A stretch of 64,000 nucleotides of DNA from Orbaceae bacterium lpD01 (GTDB lineage: Bacteria > Pseudomonadota > Gammaproteobacteria > Enterobacterales > Orbaceae), in NCBI GenBank assembly GCA_036251705.1, contig CP133959.1, positions 1,737,195-1,801,194 of the forward strand. The letters are read 5' to 3'. Both the position numbers and the translations under genes were made by a program. This document shows, in pieces, positions 17,796 to 26,834 of this stretch. Each line of letters begins with the position of its first letter. Positions within the stretch are counted from its first letter, which is position 1. Under the pieces are notes generated by a model. That model did not search any database, was not told where the DNA came from, and worked only from the letters and a program-made list of their open reading frames with translations.

Positions 17796-18683
17796 TTAGT
17801 ATTCCTGACGTGTACCAGATATTTGCGCTAATTCAATGATGGTTCTTGCTCGGGTAATAATCGGACCATCAATCATTTTACCATTGAGTGAAACAACCCC
17901 GAGCCCTTGTCTTTCGCCCTCTTCCGCAGCAGCAACAATCTGTTTTGCTTGCTCAACCTCTTTATGAGTGGGGGCATAGGCATTATGTAACAGTTCAATT
18001 TGTCTTGGATTAACTAGTGATTTACCATTAAAGCCTAACTGTTTAATCAGTTTCACCTCACGCAAGAAACCCTCATCATCATTAATGTTGGAGTAAACCA
18101 CATCAAAGGCATCAATTTTAGCGACTCTCGCCGCATGCAGCACAGCACACCGAGCATAAAATAGCTCAGTACCATCGCCACGCTCAGTTTGCATATCGAC
18201 TAAATAATCAAATGCCGCTAAAGCCACACCAATCATGCGCGGTGAAGATTTCGCAATCGAAATTGCATTGACCACGCCCAACGCCGACTCAATCGCAGCA
18301 ATGATCTTAGTTGAACCCACTGGACGGCCGATCTCTTTTTCTATTCGTTCAATATGGTTCTCTAACTCATGTACCTGATCTTCTGAATGCGTCATCGGTA
18401 AGCGCACAACCTCAATGCCCGCACGGACCACCGCCTCAAGATCATCTAAACCAAACGGCGTATCCAGTGCATTAATACGTACCACTGTTTCAATGCCCTG
18501 CTGTTGATAAATCCCCAATTTAAGCGTTTGCGCAACTAATAACCGAGCAGAATCTTTCTCTTTCACTGAAACCGCATCTTCAAGATCGAACATGATTGAA
18601 TCCGGTTTATAGACAAATGATGTCGATAACATGGCCGCATTTGCGCCCGGTAAAAACAGCATACTGCGTCTCAGTTTTTTCAT
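17796..18683 (-). CDS. citE: Citrate lyase beta subunit (citryl-ACP lyase)
   Basis: CitE cleaves citryl-ACP to acetyl-ACP and oxaloacetate. It is a Mg2+-dependent member of the HpcH/HpaI-like TIM barrel family. [14 protein letters not shown] at the N-terminus, FDLEDAV (metal-binding acidic site), [17 protein letters not shown] and [17 protein letters not shown] are family hallmarks. The start was set at ATG 18683 because it overlaps the citD stop as ATGA and has GGAG eight bases upstream. The in-frame ATG at 18698 would extend into citD. The protein is then 295 residues. Confidence 0.96.
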   Translation of the reverse strand: MKKLRRSMLFLPGANAAMLSTSFVYKPDSIMFDLEDAVSVKEKDSARLLVAQTLKLGIYQQQGIETVVRINALDTPFGLDDLEAVVRAGIEVVRLPMTHSEDQVHELENHIERIEKEIGRPVGSTKIIAAIESALGVVNAISIAKSSPRMIGVALAAFDYLVDMQTERGDGTELFYARCAVLHAARVAKIDAFDVVYSNINDDEGFLREVKLIKQLGFNGKSLVNPRQIELLHNAYAPTHKEVEQAKQIVAAAEEGERQGLGVVSLNGKMIDGPIITRARTIIELAQISGTRQEY

Positions 18684-18967
18684 AGTATTTGACTCCAATT
18701 GATCGCCGCTTCAGTGGCTCTTAACACCGCGCTCTGCACGCGTGCTTTAATCACACAATCTAATGCACCTTTATCATCGATAATAATTAATCCATCGGTG
18801 ATATTTAAGCGGTTCAATGTCTCTTCTACAACAAGACGAATCTGCTGACCAAATTGTTTATTAACATCACTATTGATGACGATCTCTAGCCCATGATTGG
18901 GCTCAATTTTCACAAGCAAATCGCTTGATTCCAGGGTGCCCGATATCGCACTTTTAATAATTTTCAT
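18680..18967 (-). CDS. citD: Citrate lyase gamma subunit (acyl carrier protein)
   Basis: CitD is the small acyl carrier of citrate lyase. It carries the phosphoribosyl-dephospho-CoA group on a serine. The 95-residue protein has the signature SGTLESSD, with S14 the likely attachment site, and [14 protein letters not shown] near the C-terminus, as in E. coli. It lies 17 bases after citC and overlaps citE by four bases (ATGA), so stoichiometric, coupled translation is expected. Confidence 0.96.
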   Translation of the reverse strand: MKIIKSAISGTLESSDLLVKIEPNHGLEIVINSDVNKQFGQQIRLVVEETLNRLNITDGLIIIDDKGALDCVIKARVQSAVLRATEAAINWSQIL

Positions 18968-18984
18968 AAACTTACCTGTTTATC

Positions 18985-20010
18985 TTAAAGATGATAATGT
19001 TGCTTAATATACGACCAGGTTGATGGTGGTACTAATGGCTCAATATCTTGATATTTTTGTTGCGTTAATAATGATCTTACGCGTGAAGCTGAGATGACAT
19101 CATCTGAAAAAGTCAGTCTAGGTATCTCGATGACCTCAATAGCAGCCGCAGCCGATGCCGACTGATTTTCCAACCAATATTTCATTGCCTGATTATAAGC
19201 ATCCGTTAATTGGCTATGTGGCTCCGTGCCAACATATCGGCATGAAATAGCCAATGCCGGTGCAATATATTGCCTAAATAGCAGCAGATCAACGGCCATA
19301 TAAGTTTGCTCAATCAGCGGCTGATCTTTTAGAAAATAGGTTGGAAAAGTTGCCTTGGAGATAATATATTCTGAACCAGACAAAACCGTGACATTAGCAA
19401 TCTGACTTACGCCCTCTTGCACTAATTGATAACGGATATGCGCAGGAAACAGGGAGGCATCTTCGCTCACCACAAATAGATATAACCAGTTAACCGCTTT
19501 GGCAGCCTGCTCAACTAAGTAGAGGTGTCCACGCGTAAAGGGATTGGCATTCATCACAATCGCCCCACAGCGTCCAGCATGACGATGCTCAGCCAGCTTT
19601 TGGCAATACCGCGAAATCCCCACTGGCGTATTTTCCATTAACACTAAGGTATCAGGGACTTCAACTAAAGAATAGAATCCACAGCGCGTGAAAAAATCGA
19701 CGTTTTCTGGCTTGGTATAAAGAAAAAGATGAAATTGTCCTTGTTCATAGGCAACATTCATCGTTGTTTCAATTAATTTCAGCGTAACATTCAAGCCCTG
19801 ATAATCTGGATGGACTGCCACACATTTGATGATGTTTCGCTCAATACCTGCACAAGCAACAATCTTGTTATCGACGAGCCCCACCACAAAATGGTGAATA
19901 TGCACATCAATATCAAGATTAACTGTCGCTAGTAGTGCTTTAATCGACATTAAAGCAGTATCGTGACCCGTTACTGAAATAACGTTAAATGATATTGATG
20001 TCTCATGCAT
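18985..20010 (-). CDS. citC: [Citrate (pro-3S)-lyase] ligase
   Basis: CitC acetylates the thiol of the CitD prosthetic group with acetate and ATP, switching citrate lyase on. The 341-residue protein has an N-terminal GNAT-like domain (about 1-130, with CVAVHPDYQGLNV) and a C-terminal nucleotidyltransferase domain marked by MNANPFTRGHLYLVEQA, whose TRGH is the (H/T)xGH active motif. The ISASRVR segment near 313 is the second nucleotide-binding signature. It lies four bases after the FAH-family gene, so both are on one transcript. Confidence 0.95.
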   Translation of the reverse strand: MHETSISFNVISVTGHDTALMSIKALLATVNLDIDVHIHHFVVGLVDNKIVACAGIERNIIKCVAVHPDYQGLNVTLKLIETTMNVAYEQGQFHLFLYTKPENVDFFTRCGFYSLVEVPDTLVLMENTPVGISRYCQKLAEHRHAGRCGAIVMNANPFTRGHLYLVEQAAKAVNWLYLFVVSEDASLFPAHIRYQLVQEGVSQIANVTVLSGSEYIISKATFPTYFLKDQPLIEQTYMAVDLLLFRQYIAPALAISCRYVGTEPHSQLTDAYNQAMKYWLENQSASAAAAIEVIEIPRLTFSDDVISASRVRSLLTQQKYQDIEPLVPPSTWSYIKQHYHL

Positions 20011-20014
20011 AATC

Positions 20015-20854
20015 TTATTCAGCTATCACAGTGTTAATTAAATGGCCAATTTTTTCAATTTCAACTTCAATAATATCGCCCGATTTCATAAAGAGTGGCG
20101 GATTACGTTTTTTACCCACACCACCCGGCGAACCGGTGATAATCACATCCCCAGCAGAAAGCTGAGTAAAACTACTGAGATAAGCAATAATTTCCGGTAC
20201 TTTATGTACCATATTACCGAGTACATCAGATTGGACCATCTGCTTATTCAGATAGGTTTTAATGGTTAACTCATCGAAATTGTCAATTTCATCAATGGTT
20301 GTCAGACAAGGACCGAAAGCGCCGGTTTTAGGCCAGTTTTTCGCTGCCGTAAACCAAGCATGTTGCCAGTCACGAACTGAACCATCCATATAACAGCTGT
20401 ATCCAGCAATATATTGATGCGCCTCTTCCTCGGACACACGAAAACAGGGTTTACCAATAATCACAGCGAGTTCACCTTCATAATCAAACTCTTCAGTCAC
20501 TGCTGGCTTTAATAAGTGCGTGAGATGGCCAGCTTGAGAATCAGCAAAACGGATAAATAGTGCAAAGGCTTTATCTGTCGCGTCAAACTCTTGCTTTTTC
20601 TCCGCATAATTCATTCCGACACATAAAATCTTGTCCGGATTAGGAATTACTGGTAGATAGGTCACATAACGGGCATCAATCAACGTCGCATCTTTCGCAC
20701 AAGATTTCGCTTTTTCTAAGCCTTTTTTGCAACCAATCAGTGTTTTAAGATCAGGATACTGCTCACCTAATTGGGATTTAAGATCGATGATACCTTTATC
20801 GGTCAATATCCCGTAACTTGGGCTGTTAGATAAAAGATAACTCACAAATTTCAT
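20015..20854 (-). CDS. Fumarylacetoacetate hydrolase (FAH) family protein
   Basis: The 279-residue protein has the FAH fold. Family motifs are LCVGMNYAEKKQEF, EFDYEGELAVIIGKPC (EGE metal ligands), GYSCYMDGSVRDWQ and GDVIITGSPGGVG. FAH proteins bind Mg2+ or Mn2+ and cleave or tautomerise beta-keto acids. The FAHD1-type members decarboxylate or tautomerise oxaloacetate. Its place directly before citC suggests it acts on oxaloacetate released by citrate lyase. That role is inference; it could also be a hydratase or isomerase of another keto acid. The ATG follows a good binding site (AAGGAG). Confidence 0.88.
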   Translation of the reverse strand: MKFVSYLLSNSPSYGILTDKGIIDLKSQLGEQYPDLKTLIGCKKGLEKAKSCAKDATLIDARYVTYLPVIPNPDKILCVGMNYAEKKQEFDATDKAFALFIRFADSQAGHLTHLLKPAVTEEFDYEGELAVIIGKPCFRVSEEEAHQYIAGYSCYMDGSVRDWQHAWFTAAKNWPKTGAFGPCLTTIDEIDNFDELTIKTYLNKQMVQSDVLGNMVHKVPEIIAYLSSFTQLSAGDVIITGSPGGVGKKRNPPLFMKSGDIIEVEIEKIGHLINTVIAE

Positions 20855-20892
20855 TACAACTCCTTAACTCTATTTTTATTTCTATTTTTATT

Positions 20893-20936
20893 GATACCAG
20901 TCGCTGATTTTAAGTCCTTAAAATATCACTGGTATC
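20893..20936 (-). repeat. Long intercistronic hairpin between transporter and FAH gene
   Basis: GATACCAGT pairs with ACTGGTATC, and inside the loop ATTTTAA pairs with TTAAAAT. No T-run follows on the minus strand. It may stabilise the mRNA or set the ratio of transporter to downstream enzymes. Confidence 0.45.
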
Positions 20937-20964
20937 ATCTTACTCTGACTCACTTAACGCATGA

Positions 20965-22326
20965 TTAAACGAGGAAATTACCTAATATCAAGAGTGATAC
21001 CGATACGTTAATTGCACCACCAATTCTTGTCGCAATCTGAGCAAATGGCATCAGTTCCATACGTTCTGCTGCGGTAAGAATAGCCACGTCACCGGTGCCG
21101 CCCTGACCACTTTGACAACAAGAAATAACCGCGGCATCAATCGGGTACATACCGAGTTTTTTGGCTACGAAAAATCCGGTTGTCACTAGTGAGACGACAG
21201 TACAAACGATGACAATAATATTGATGACGGTAAAGGCTTCAACAATTTTGTCCCATGGCGTTATCGCGACACCAACGGCAAAAAGTATTGGGTAGGTAAC
21301 CGAAGTTTGAAAGAATTTATAAACGACTTGCGAACCACCTAAAATTTTTGGGGAAATACCGTGGCATAATTTTACTGCAACAGCCGCAAATAGCATACCA
21401 ACAGGTGCAGGTAAACCAATCAATTTATGACCAATCATACCAATCATGTACAGCATGGTCGCTAATAATACGCCAGAGGCGAAAGTGGTGACATCATTTG
21501 GCAAGTCAGATTTCGATTGTAAAGAAATCGTCTCTTCGTCACCACCAGTTGACGGCATTAATTTACCGTTACCGGTTAAATGAGGGTAGACTTTACCTAA
21601 ACGATTTAAAATACCACCACAGACGATACCAGTTAATCCCCCTAACATAACGATAGGCAGTACTCGGCCCAATGCATCGCCCTGTTCCATACCTAAAATA
21701 GAGGCATAGCCAATTGATAATGGAATTGCACCTTCACCAACGCCACCCGCCATGATCGGCAGAACAAGGAAAAAGAAGGTTTCAAAAGCAGATAATCCTA
21801 GCAACATACCGATGCCAATACCCACCAACATACCCACAATTTCACCACATAACATTGGCACAAAGATACGAATAAATCCTTGAATCAAAACACGACGATC
21901 CATACTCATAATACTGCCGACAATGATACAGCAGATATAAAGATAAAGGATATGCGTATCTTTATAAAATTTTGTGGTTGCTTCAATAATTGGCGCAGGT
22001 AAAATGCCATAATAGACTAACGCAGAGGGAATAAATGTTGCACAGATAGCTGCCGCGCCCATTTTACCAATAATCGGTAAACGTTTACCAAATTCACCAC
22101 ATAAAAAGCCAAAAAAAGCACAAGTGACGATCATCACAACAATATCGTTGGGTAATTTTCCGGTAAAGTAAACCTCAGCAAAAATAAGTACACCAGCAAT
22201 AATAAAAAGTGGCAGGGGAAAAATCCCCACTTTATAGTTATCCAGCCAGTTCCACCACCCTTGCGGCCAAAAAGATTTTTTTTCATTTGTATTTTTAGTC
22301 TTATCAACTTCTACCGTTGTGCCCAT
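20965..22326 (-). CDS. 2-hydroxycarboxylate transporter (citrate/malate symporter family)
   Basis: The 453-residue inner-membrane protein belongs to the 2-hydroxycarboxylate transporter (CCS) family with CitS, CimH and MaeN. About eleven hydrophobic helices are visible. The two glycine-rich re-entrant loops are AGGVGEGAIPLS and CQSGQGGTGDVAIL, and RIGGAINVS near the end carries the conserved arginine. The likely cargo is citrate with Na+ or H+, because the gene heads the citrate lyase operon; malate is possible. The start is ATG 22326, preceded by GGAG. A longer frame to 22410 has no such support. A CRP-like site lies upstream. Confidence 0.92.
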   Translation of the reverse strand: MGTTVEVDKTKNTNEKKSFWPQGWWNWLDNYKVGIFPLPLFIIAGVLIFAEVYFTGKLPNDIVVMIVTCAFFGFLCGEFGKRLPIIGKMGAAAICATFIPSALVYYGILPAPIIEATTKFYKDTHILYLYICCIIVGSIMSMDRRVLIQGFIRIFVPMLCGEIVGMLVGIGIGMLLGLSAFETFFFLVLPIMAGGVGEGAIPLSIGYASILGMEQGDALGRVLPIVMLGGLTGIVCGGILNRLGKVYPHLTGNGKLMPSTGGDEETISLQSKSDLPNDVTTFASGVLLATMLYMIGMIGHKLIGLPAPVGMLFAAVAVKLCHGISPKILGGSQVVYKFFQTSVTYPILFAVGVAITPWDKIVEAFTVINIIVIVCTVVSLVTTGFFVAKKLGMYPIDAAVISCCQSGQGGTGDVAILTAAERMELMPFAQIATRIGGAINVSVSLLILGNFLV

Positions 22327-22368
22327 CTTTTTTTTTCTCCAATAGTTAGAATAACCAAATTGGCGTCT

Positions 22369-22374
22369 ATCATA
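22369..22374 (-). promoter_or_regulatory. Putative -10 box of the citrate transporter promoter
   Basis: TATGAT on the minus strand would start transcription near 22362. No good -35 box exists at 17 bases, which is normal for an activator-dependent promoter. A CRP-like site is centred 41.5 bases upstream of that start. Confidence 0.45.
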
Positions 22375-22393
22375 GAGGATAGTAAAAACAGTT

Positions 22394-22413
22394 TTTGTGA
22401 TACACATCATTGT
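22394..22413. promoter_or_regulatory. CRP-like binding site before the citrate operon
   Basis: TGTGA, six bases (TACACA) and TCATT match the CRP consensus TGTGA-N6-TCACA at five and three positions. The centre lies between 22403 and 22404, which is -41.5 relative to the start predicted from the -10 box. That is the class II CRP position. Confidence 0.55.
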
Positions 22414-22531
22414 TTTGCCGTGGTTTTAATGGTTTTTATGTCGCTATTGGTTTTAATGTTATTTATAATATCGACAGCTTGATGATGGGATATTACTTAA
22501 CAATAATAATGAAATAACTCACTGGGTTCCG

Positions 22532-24148
22532 ATGACAAAGACAAAAATAAGCCGAATTCATCTTCGTTTCGCCGAAAAATTATTTATTGCACTCGCCTTG
22601 CTATTTACTGTCGCCATTCTGTTATTGCACAGTTATTTTGATAACATCACGCAAGCACATCTCTACAAAAGTCTCGGTGAACGAGCGCAAATACAGGCTA
22701 AAGAGTTGGCCATTATTCCTGAATTAGTCGCGGCGGTTAATCAGCACAATCTTCGCGCTATCAGACAGTTAATCAATCAAATAGATAAACAGACCGATGC
22801 CAGTTATATTGTTATTGGCGACAAAAATGCTCATCGACTTTTTCATACTCAAAATGCTCCTCTCAACTCGCCCATGGTCGGTGGCGATAATGCCGATGTT
22901 CTCAAAGGAGCCAGTATTATTGCGCTGAGTGAGGGATCTTTAGGTATTTCATTACGAGGAAAAGCGCCGATTATCGATGATCAGGGCAATATTATTGGGA
23001 TTGTTTCGGTCGGTTATCTATTAGATGAAATCAATGAAATGCATAAAGCGCAATCCTCTCCCCTTATTCTCTTTTCCTTTATTCTTTTTATTACCCTGTT
23101 TGTGTTTTCTTATATTTTTTCCTATCTGATTAAAAAGCAGATGTTTAATCTTGAACCCAAAGAGATCTCACTGTTAGTGCGAATGCAAAAAGCCATGATG
23201 GAGTCGATTAATGAGGGATTAATCGCTATCGACCTTGATTATCAAATAACGCATATTAATCACTTCGCTATTCGTTTTTTAAAAATCCCTGAGCACGCCT
23301 TACCGATTATTGGCCAGAATCTTTTCATCTACCTCAAGCAGTGTGATTTACTGAATAATACCGCTAATATCGCTGAAGATATCCACGATAGTATCAGCCA
23401 TTTCAATGATGAAGTGGTGATTGCCAGCCGCATACGGCTGATGATTAATGGCTCAACCCAAGGTTGGGTAATTACGTTTAGAAAGATGAATGAAATCAAC
23501 TCACTGAATAAAAAATTATCCCAGGTGCAGCTTTATGCCGATAATCTGCGTGCATTACGTCATGAACATCAAAATTGGTTAGCGACCCTGCTCGGCTTAA
23601 TTTATATGCAGCGTTATGATGAAGCAAAAGAGTTTATTACCCAACAATCAAACACCAATCAGCAAGGTATTGACTTTATCACTGATAAAATCAAAGTGCC
23701 GGCCATTGCCGGTTTACTGATTGGCAAATATGCCAAAGCCAATGAGTTAGGTTTAGAGCTACAGTTTGATCCCCTTTGTCAGCTGAGCCAAATTCCCAAC
23801 TCGCTGACGGATACTGAATTGATGTCGATCATCGCCAACCTATTAGATAATGCCTTTACCGCCAGCTTAGAACAGTTAAACCGATCTGCCTTGAAAGAGA
23901 AAAAAGTCATTACGCTATATATCAGCGATATGACTAATGAGTACGTGATTGAAGTTAGCGATGCAGGAACACAAATTGATGAATCGATGAAATCGTCGAT
24001 CTTTAAACTTGGTGTCACCACCAAAAAAGAGGGTGATGGCGTGGGGTTATATCTGGTTAAAACCTATACTGAAAAAGCACATGGGTTTATCGAAGTCAGC
24101 GATAACGCCCCCCAAGGAACGATTTTTTCTATTTTTATACCCAAATAA
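22532..24148 (+). CDS. dpiB: Citrate sensor histidine kinase (DpiB/CitA family)
   Basis: This 538-residue membrane kinase is the sensor of a CitAB/DpiBA two-component system. The first transmembrane helix is at about 16-34, and a periplasmic PAS-like sensor follows (about 40-170, with GIVSVGYLLDEI). The second helix is at about 175-198 (LILFSFILFITLFVFSYIF). A cytoplasmic PAS domain contains GLIAIDLDYQITHIN. The phosphoacceptor is H344 in LRALRHEHQNWL. ATPase motifs are LLDNAFTAS (N box) and the G boxes around GDGVGLYLVKTY. It is divergent from the citrate transporter gene and 18 bases before dpiA. The ligand is probably citrate, by context. Confidence 0.92.
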   Translation: MTKTKISRIHLRFAEKLFIALALLFTVAILLLHSYFDNITQAHLYKSLGERAQIQAKELAIIPELVAAVNQHNLRAIRQLINQIDKQTDASYIVIGDKNAHRLFHTQNAPLNSPMVGGDNADVLKGASIIALSEGSLGISLRGKAPIIDDQGNIIGIVSVGYLLDEINEMHKAQSSPLILFSFILFITLFVFSYIFSYLIKKQMFNLEPKEISLLVRMQKAMMESINEGLIAIDLDYQITHINHFAIRFLKIPEHALPIIGQNLFIYLKQCDLLNNTANIAEDIHDSISHFNDEVVIASRIRLMINGSTQGWVITFRKMNEINSLNKKLSQVQLYADNLRALRHEHQNWLATLLGLIYMQRYDEAKEFITQQSNTNQQGIDFITDKIKVPAIAGLLIGKYAKANELGLELQFDPLCQLSQIPNSLTDTELMSIIANLLDNAFTASLEQLNRSALKEKKVITLYISDMTNEYVIEVSDAGTQIDESMKSSIFKLGVTTKKEGDGVGLYLVKTYTEKAHGFIEVSDNAPQGTIFSIFIPK

Positions 24149-24166
24149 ATATAATAAAGGTTAAGT

Positions 24167-24856
24167 ATGAATTTAAAGATTAATGCACTGCTTGTTGAAG
24201 ATGAACCCATTTTAGCTGAAGTGAATGCCGATTTCATACAACGTAATACCAACATTAATGTCGTTGGCATCGCGTCGTGCCTTAAAGAAGCTAAAATTAT
24301 GCTGGAAAAATTTAATCCGCAACTGATTTTATTAGATAATTACTTACCTGATGGACAAGGGATTAAACTATTTGACTATATCATTAAGCACAATCTCAAC
24401 AGTTATATTATCTTTATTACTGCGGCCAGTGATATGGATACCTGTAGCCATGCGATTCGTTATGGTGCTTTTGATTATTTAATTAAACCAGTATCTTACG
24501 AAAGAATGACCTATTCACTGAATAAATTTAAACTTTTTTTCTCTCAACAATCTAAGTCTAAACACCTCAGTCAACGGCAAATTGATGAGCTATTTAATTT
24601 ACAGACTAAAGACTTTATTGATAATCAAAAAACCTCCAAGGGTATCGATTCGTTAACTTTAGAACGTATTAAAGCGCTATTTATCAATAATCTACAAGCG
24701 TTAACTGTTGAAGATGTGGTGAACCGAGCTCAAATTAGTAAAACCACCGCCAGGCGTTACCTTGAATATTGTATCCAAACCCATTTTTTGAAAGTTGAGA
24801 TCCATTATGGCAAAATTGGCCGGCCAGAACGCTATTATCAACGGATTGCGCTATAA
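24167..24856 (+). CDS. dpiA: Response regulator DpiA/CitB family
   Basis: This 229-residue transcription factor is the partner of the upstream kinase. The receiver domain has ED at 11-12, phosphoacceptor D57 in LILLDNYLPDGQG, T85 and K107 in DYLIKPVS. The C-terminal part (about 165-229) has a helix-turn-helix, with VEDVVNRAQISKTTARRYLEYC, of the CitB type. It probably activates the divergent citrate transport and lyase operon under anaerobic citrate growth. It converges with citG, with 24 bases between the stops. Confidence 0.93.
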   Translation: MNLKINALLVEDEPILAEVNADFIQRNTNINVVGIASCLKEAKIMLEKFNPQLILLDNYLPDGQGIKLFDYIIKHNLNSYIIFITAASDMDTCSHAIRYGAFDYLIKPVSYERMTYSLNKFKLFFSQQSKSKHLSQRQIDELFNLQTKDFIDNQKTSKGIDSLTLERIKALFINNLQALTVEDVVNRAQISKTTARRYLEYCIQTHFLKVEIHYGKIGRPERYYQRIAL

Positions 24857-24880
24857 TCAATAGCCGGCTATCACAACCTT

Positions 24881-25798
24881 TTAGCGATAATGAGAAAGAA
24901 ACCAGGTTACCGCAATTAAATCCGCCGTTCCCCCAGGACTCAGATTTTTCTCAATCAACTGACGATCAAATTTACTGAGTCTGTGCCGCCCTTCTGCAAC
25001 AAGGGCACCACCTTGAGTGAGTAAATAGACCGCCTGTTGCTGAACAAATTCAAGCCCAGCAAGGCCACCACGTGCAATCACATTGGTATCATTATTCACG
25101 GCCAACAGATGCAGCATCGCTTGCAGTAAAGCAGTCTCTTCATCGAAGCCCTGTTTAAGACTCTGCAAATAAGTGGGAAGTGCAGTTTGTCGCACTAGTT
25201 GATAACCGCTTTGCGCCTCGCCACGCGCCCCTGTGAATTGAAATAGTCGATACAAGCGCTCTCCCGCGGAGTTCCCCTGACAGGGGATTAACTCACGTTC
25301 AATCAAGTCCTGACAAATAGAGGCCACTTCATCACAAATCGCCTCAGCATGATCGGTCCTACGCTGAGCCTGTAATCGGCCTAGCGCCGCCAAGATCAGC
25401 CCAAATGCAAAGATAGCGCCTTTATGCGTATTAATGCCTTGTGTCGCATCAAACATGGCTTTTTCGCAGTCGAGGCCAATCACTCTCAAGGCTTGCAGGA
25501 AAAATTCGGGGGACACTTCCGCCTGTTCGAGACCATAGCGATAAAAGTGATCAAAAAATGGCGATATGGCCAGAATACTTCGTAAAAAAGTCTGTAAATC
25601 CATATCACGATGTGATCCGCTATTACATTGATCAACCAGCCCGGGCTTCGGACTTAAATAGATCTCTTTCAATAATGCCTGTTGGGCAAGCTTGGCGGGC
25701 ATAAACAGTAATTGACCATGCTGCTGCGTAAGCTGCTGACATAAATCAAGATAGATGGATGATTGACTGTGCATGGCTGATATCGATTTTTTCATCAA
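24881..25798 (-). CDS. citG: Triphosphoribosyl-dephospho-CoA synthase
   Basis: CitG joins ATP and 3'-dephospho-CoA to make the precursor of the citrate lyase prosthetic group, which CitX then attaches to CitD. The 305-residue protein has the signature LLKEIYLSPKPGLVDQCNSGSH followed by RDMD, and later INTHKGAIFAFGL and NDTNVIARGG. In E. coli citG follows citX in the operon. Here it stands apart, facing dpiA, so it has its own promoter. MMKK or MKK starts are both possible; the downstream ATG differs by one codon. Confidence 0.94.
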   Translation of the reverse strand: MMKKSISAMHSQSSIYLDLCQQLTQQHGQLLFMPAKLAQQALLKEIYLSPKPGLVDQCNSGSHRDMDLQTFLRSILAISPFFDHFYRYGLEQAEVSPEFFLQALRVIGLDCEKAMFDATQGINTHKGAIFAFGLILAALGRLQAQRRTDHAEAICDEVASICQDLIERELIPCQGNSAGERLYRLFQFTGARGEAQSGYQLVRQTALPTYLQSLKQGFDEETALLQAMLHLLAVNNDTNVIARGGLAGLEFVQQQAVYLLTQGGALVAEGRHRLSKFDRQLIEKNLSPGGTADLIAVTWFLSHYR

Positions 25799-25945
25799 GT
25801 AAAATAACAGATGGTTTCATTTAATAATGACTCGCGCTATTTTGTCAATGTTATCGATGATAAATGATTGTCATTGATCGCGATTAAGTTGCCAATCATA
25901 ACGAATAAAGCTATATTGCTGTTTTCGTTTGGAATGGGATGAATC

Positions 25946-26251
25946 ATGGAGCAGACACAATTTCATCAACTCGCCGAAATATTGATGACCCAAGTGGAGT
26001 CAACCATCGATCAGTATGTTGAACAAACCGATTCAGATATTGATTATGAAATACAAGGTAATGTGATGACAATTACACTCGAAAATCAGCATAAAATCAT
26101 CATCAATACCCAAGAACCATTACGACAAATGTGGATGGCAACGCGTCAGCAAGGTTATCACTTTGATTATCGAAATAATCACTGGTACTGCAACCGAAAC
26201 GGCGCTGAATTCATCACGGTATTAAAAGAGGCTCTCATCAGTCAGGCCTAG
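25946..26251 (+). CDS. cyaY: Frataxin-like iron-sulfur cluster protein
   Basis: CyaY binds iron and the cysteine desulfurase IscS, and tunes iron-sulfur cluster assembly. The 101-residue length and the order of conserved segments match E. coli: FHQLAEILM, the acidic DSDIDYEIQGNVMTITL, KIIINTQEPLRQMWMAT and YHFDYRNNHWYCNRNG. The gene is single, with a strong terminator after it. Confidence 0.96.
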   Translation: MEQTQFHQLAEILMTQVESTIDQYVEQTDSDIDYEIQGNVMTITLENQHKIIINTQEPLRQMWMATRQQGYHFDYRNNHWYCNRNGAEFITVLKEALISQA

Positions 26252-26261
26252 CGTAATCAAA

Positions 26262-26295
26262 AAAATAGTGCCGATAGCTCGGCACTATTTTATCT
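26262..26295 (+). terminator. Strong intrinsic terminator between cyaY and ilvH
   Basis: AAATAGTGCCGA and its exact complement form a 12-base-pair stem with a TAGC loop, followed by TATC on the plus strand and a run of T on the minus strand. It can end both cyaY and the converging ilvIH transcript. Confidence 0.85.
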
Positions 26296-26338
26296 TAACC
26301 ATCAACTGATAAAACCGATTATAAGCTTCTCGGCAGGC

Positions 26339-26833
26339 TTACTTCACCGTTTTGTCACTCCGTGATAAGCCAATCACACCTGAACGTACCACTTCGGTAA
26401 TCTCACTAGTTTCACGAATAGCAGCTAAAAAAGATTCGAGTTTGGCATTCGTTCCTGCAAGCTGAACAATATAATGGGTTCCGGTGACATCAACGATAGC
26501 ACCTCTAAAAATATCGGCACAGCGTTTCACTTCATCACGCGCCGTTGAACTTTTGGCGGCAACTTTAACCAGCATAATTTCACGTTCAATATGCGGACCT
26601 TCGGTCAAATCAGTCACCCGAAAAACATCAATTAATTTATGTAGCTGTTTTTGAATCTGCTCAATCACATGCGCATCCCCTGACGTTTTTATCGTCATGC
26701 GAGACATTGTGGCGTCCTCAGTTGGCGCCACGGTCAAAGATTCAATATTAAAGCCACGCTGAGAAAACAGACCGACAACGCGCGATAAAGCCCCTGCTTC
26801 GTTTTCAATTAAGATAGATAGTGTATAGTTCAT
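26339..26833 (-). CDS. ilvH: Acetolactate synthase isozyme III small subunit
   Basis: IlvH is the regulatory subunit that gives valine feedback inhibition to the IlvI enzyme. The 164-residue protein has the N-terminal ACT domain (LSILIENEAGALSRVVGLFSQRGFNIESL), then a second ACT-like C-terminal domain with IVDVTGTHYIVQLAG. It follows ilvI by one base, an arrangement that supports coupled translation. It matches E. coli IlvH in length. Confidence 0.97.
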   Translation of the reverse strand: MNYTLSILIENEAGALSRVVGLFSQRGFNIESLTVAPTEDATMSRMTIKTSGDAHVIEQIQKQLHKLIDVFRVTDLTEGPHIEREIMLVKVAAKSSTARDEVKRCADIFRGAIVDVTGTHYIVQLAGTNAKLESFLAAIRETSEITEVVRSGVIGLSRSDKTVK

Positions 26834-26834
26834 C

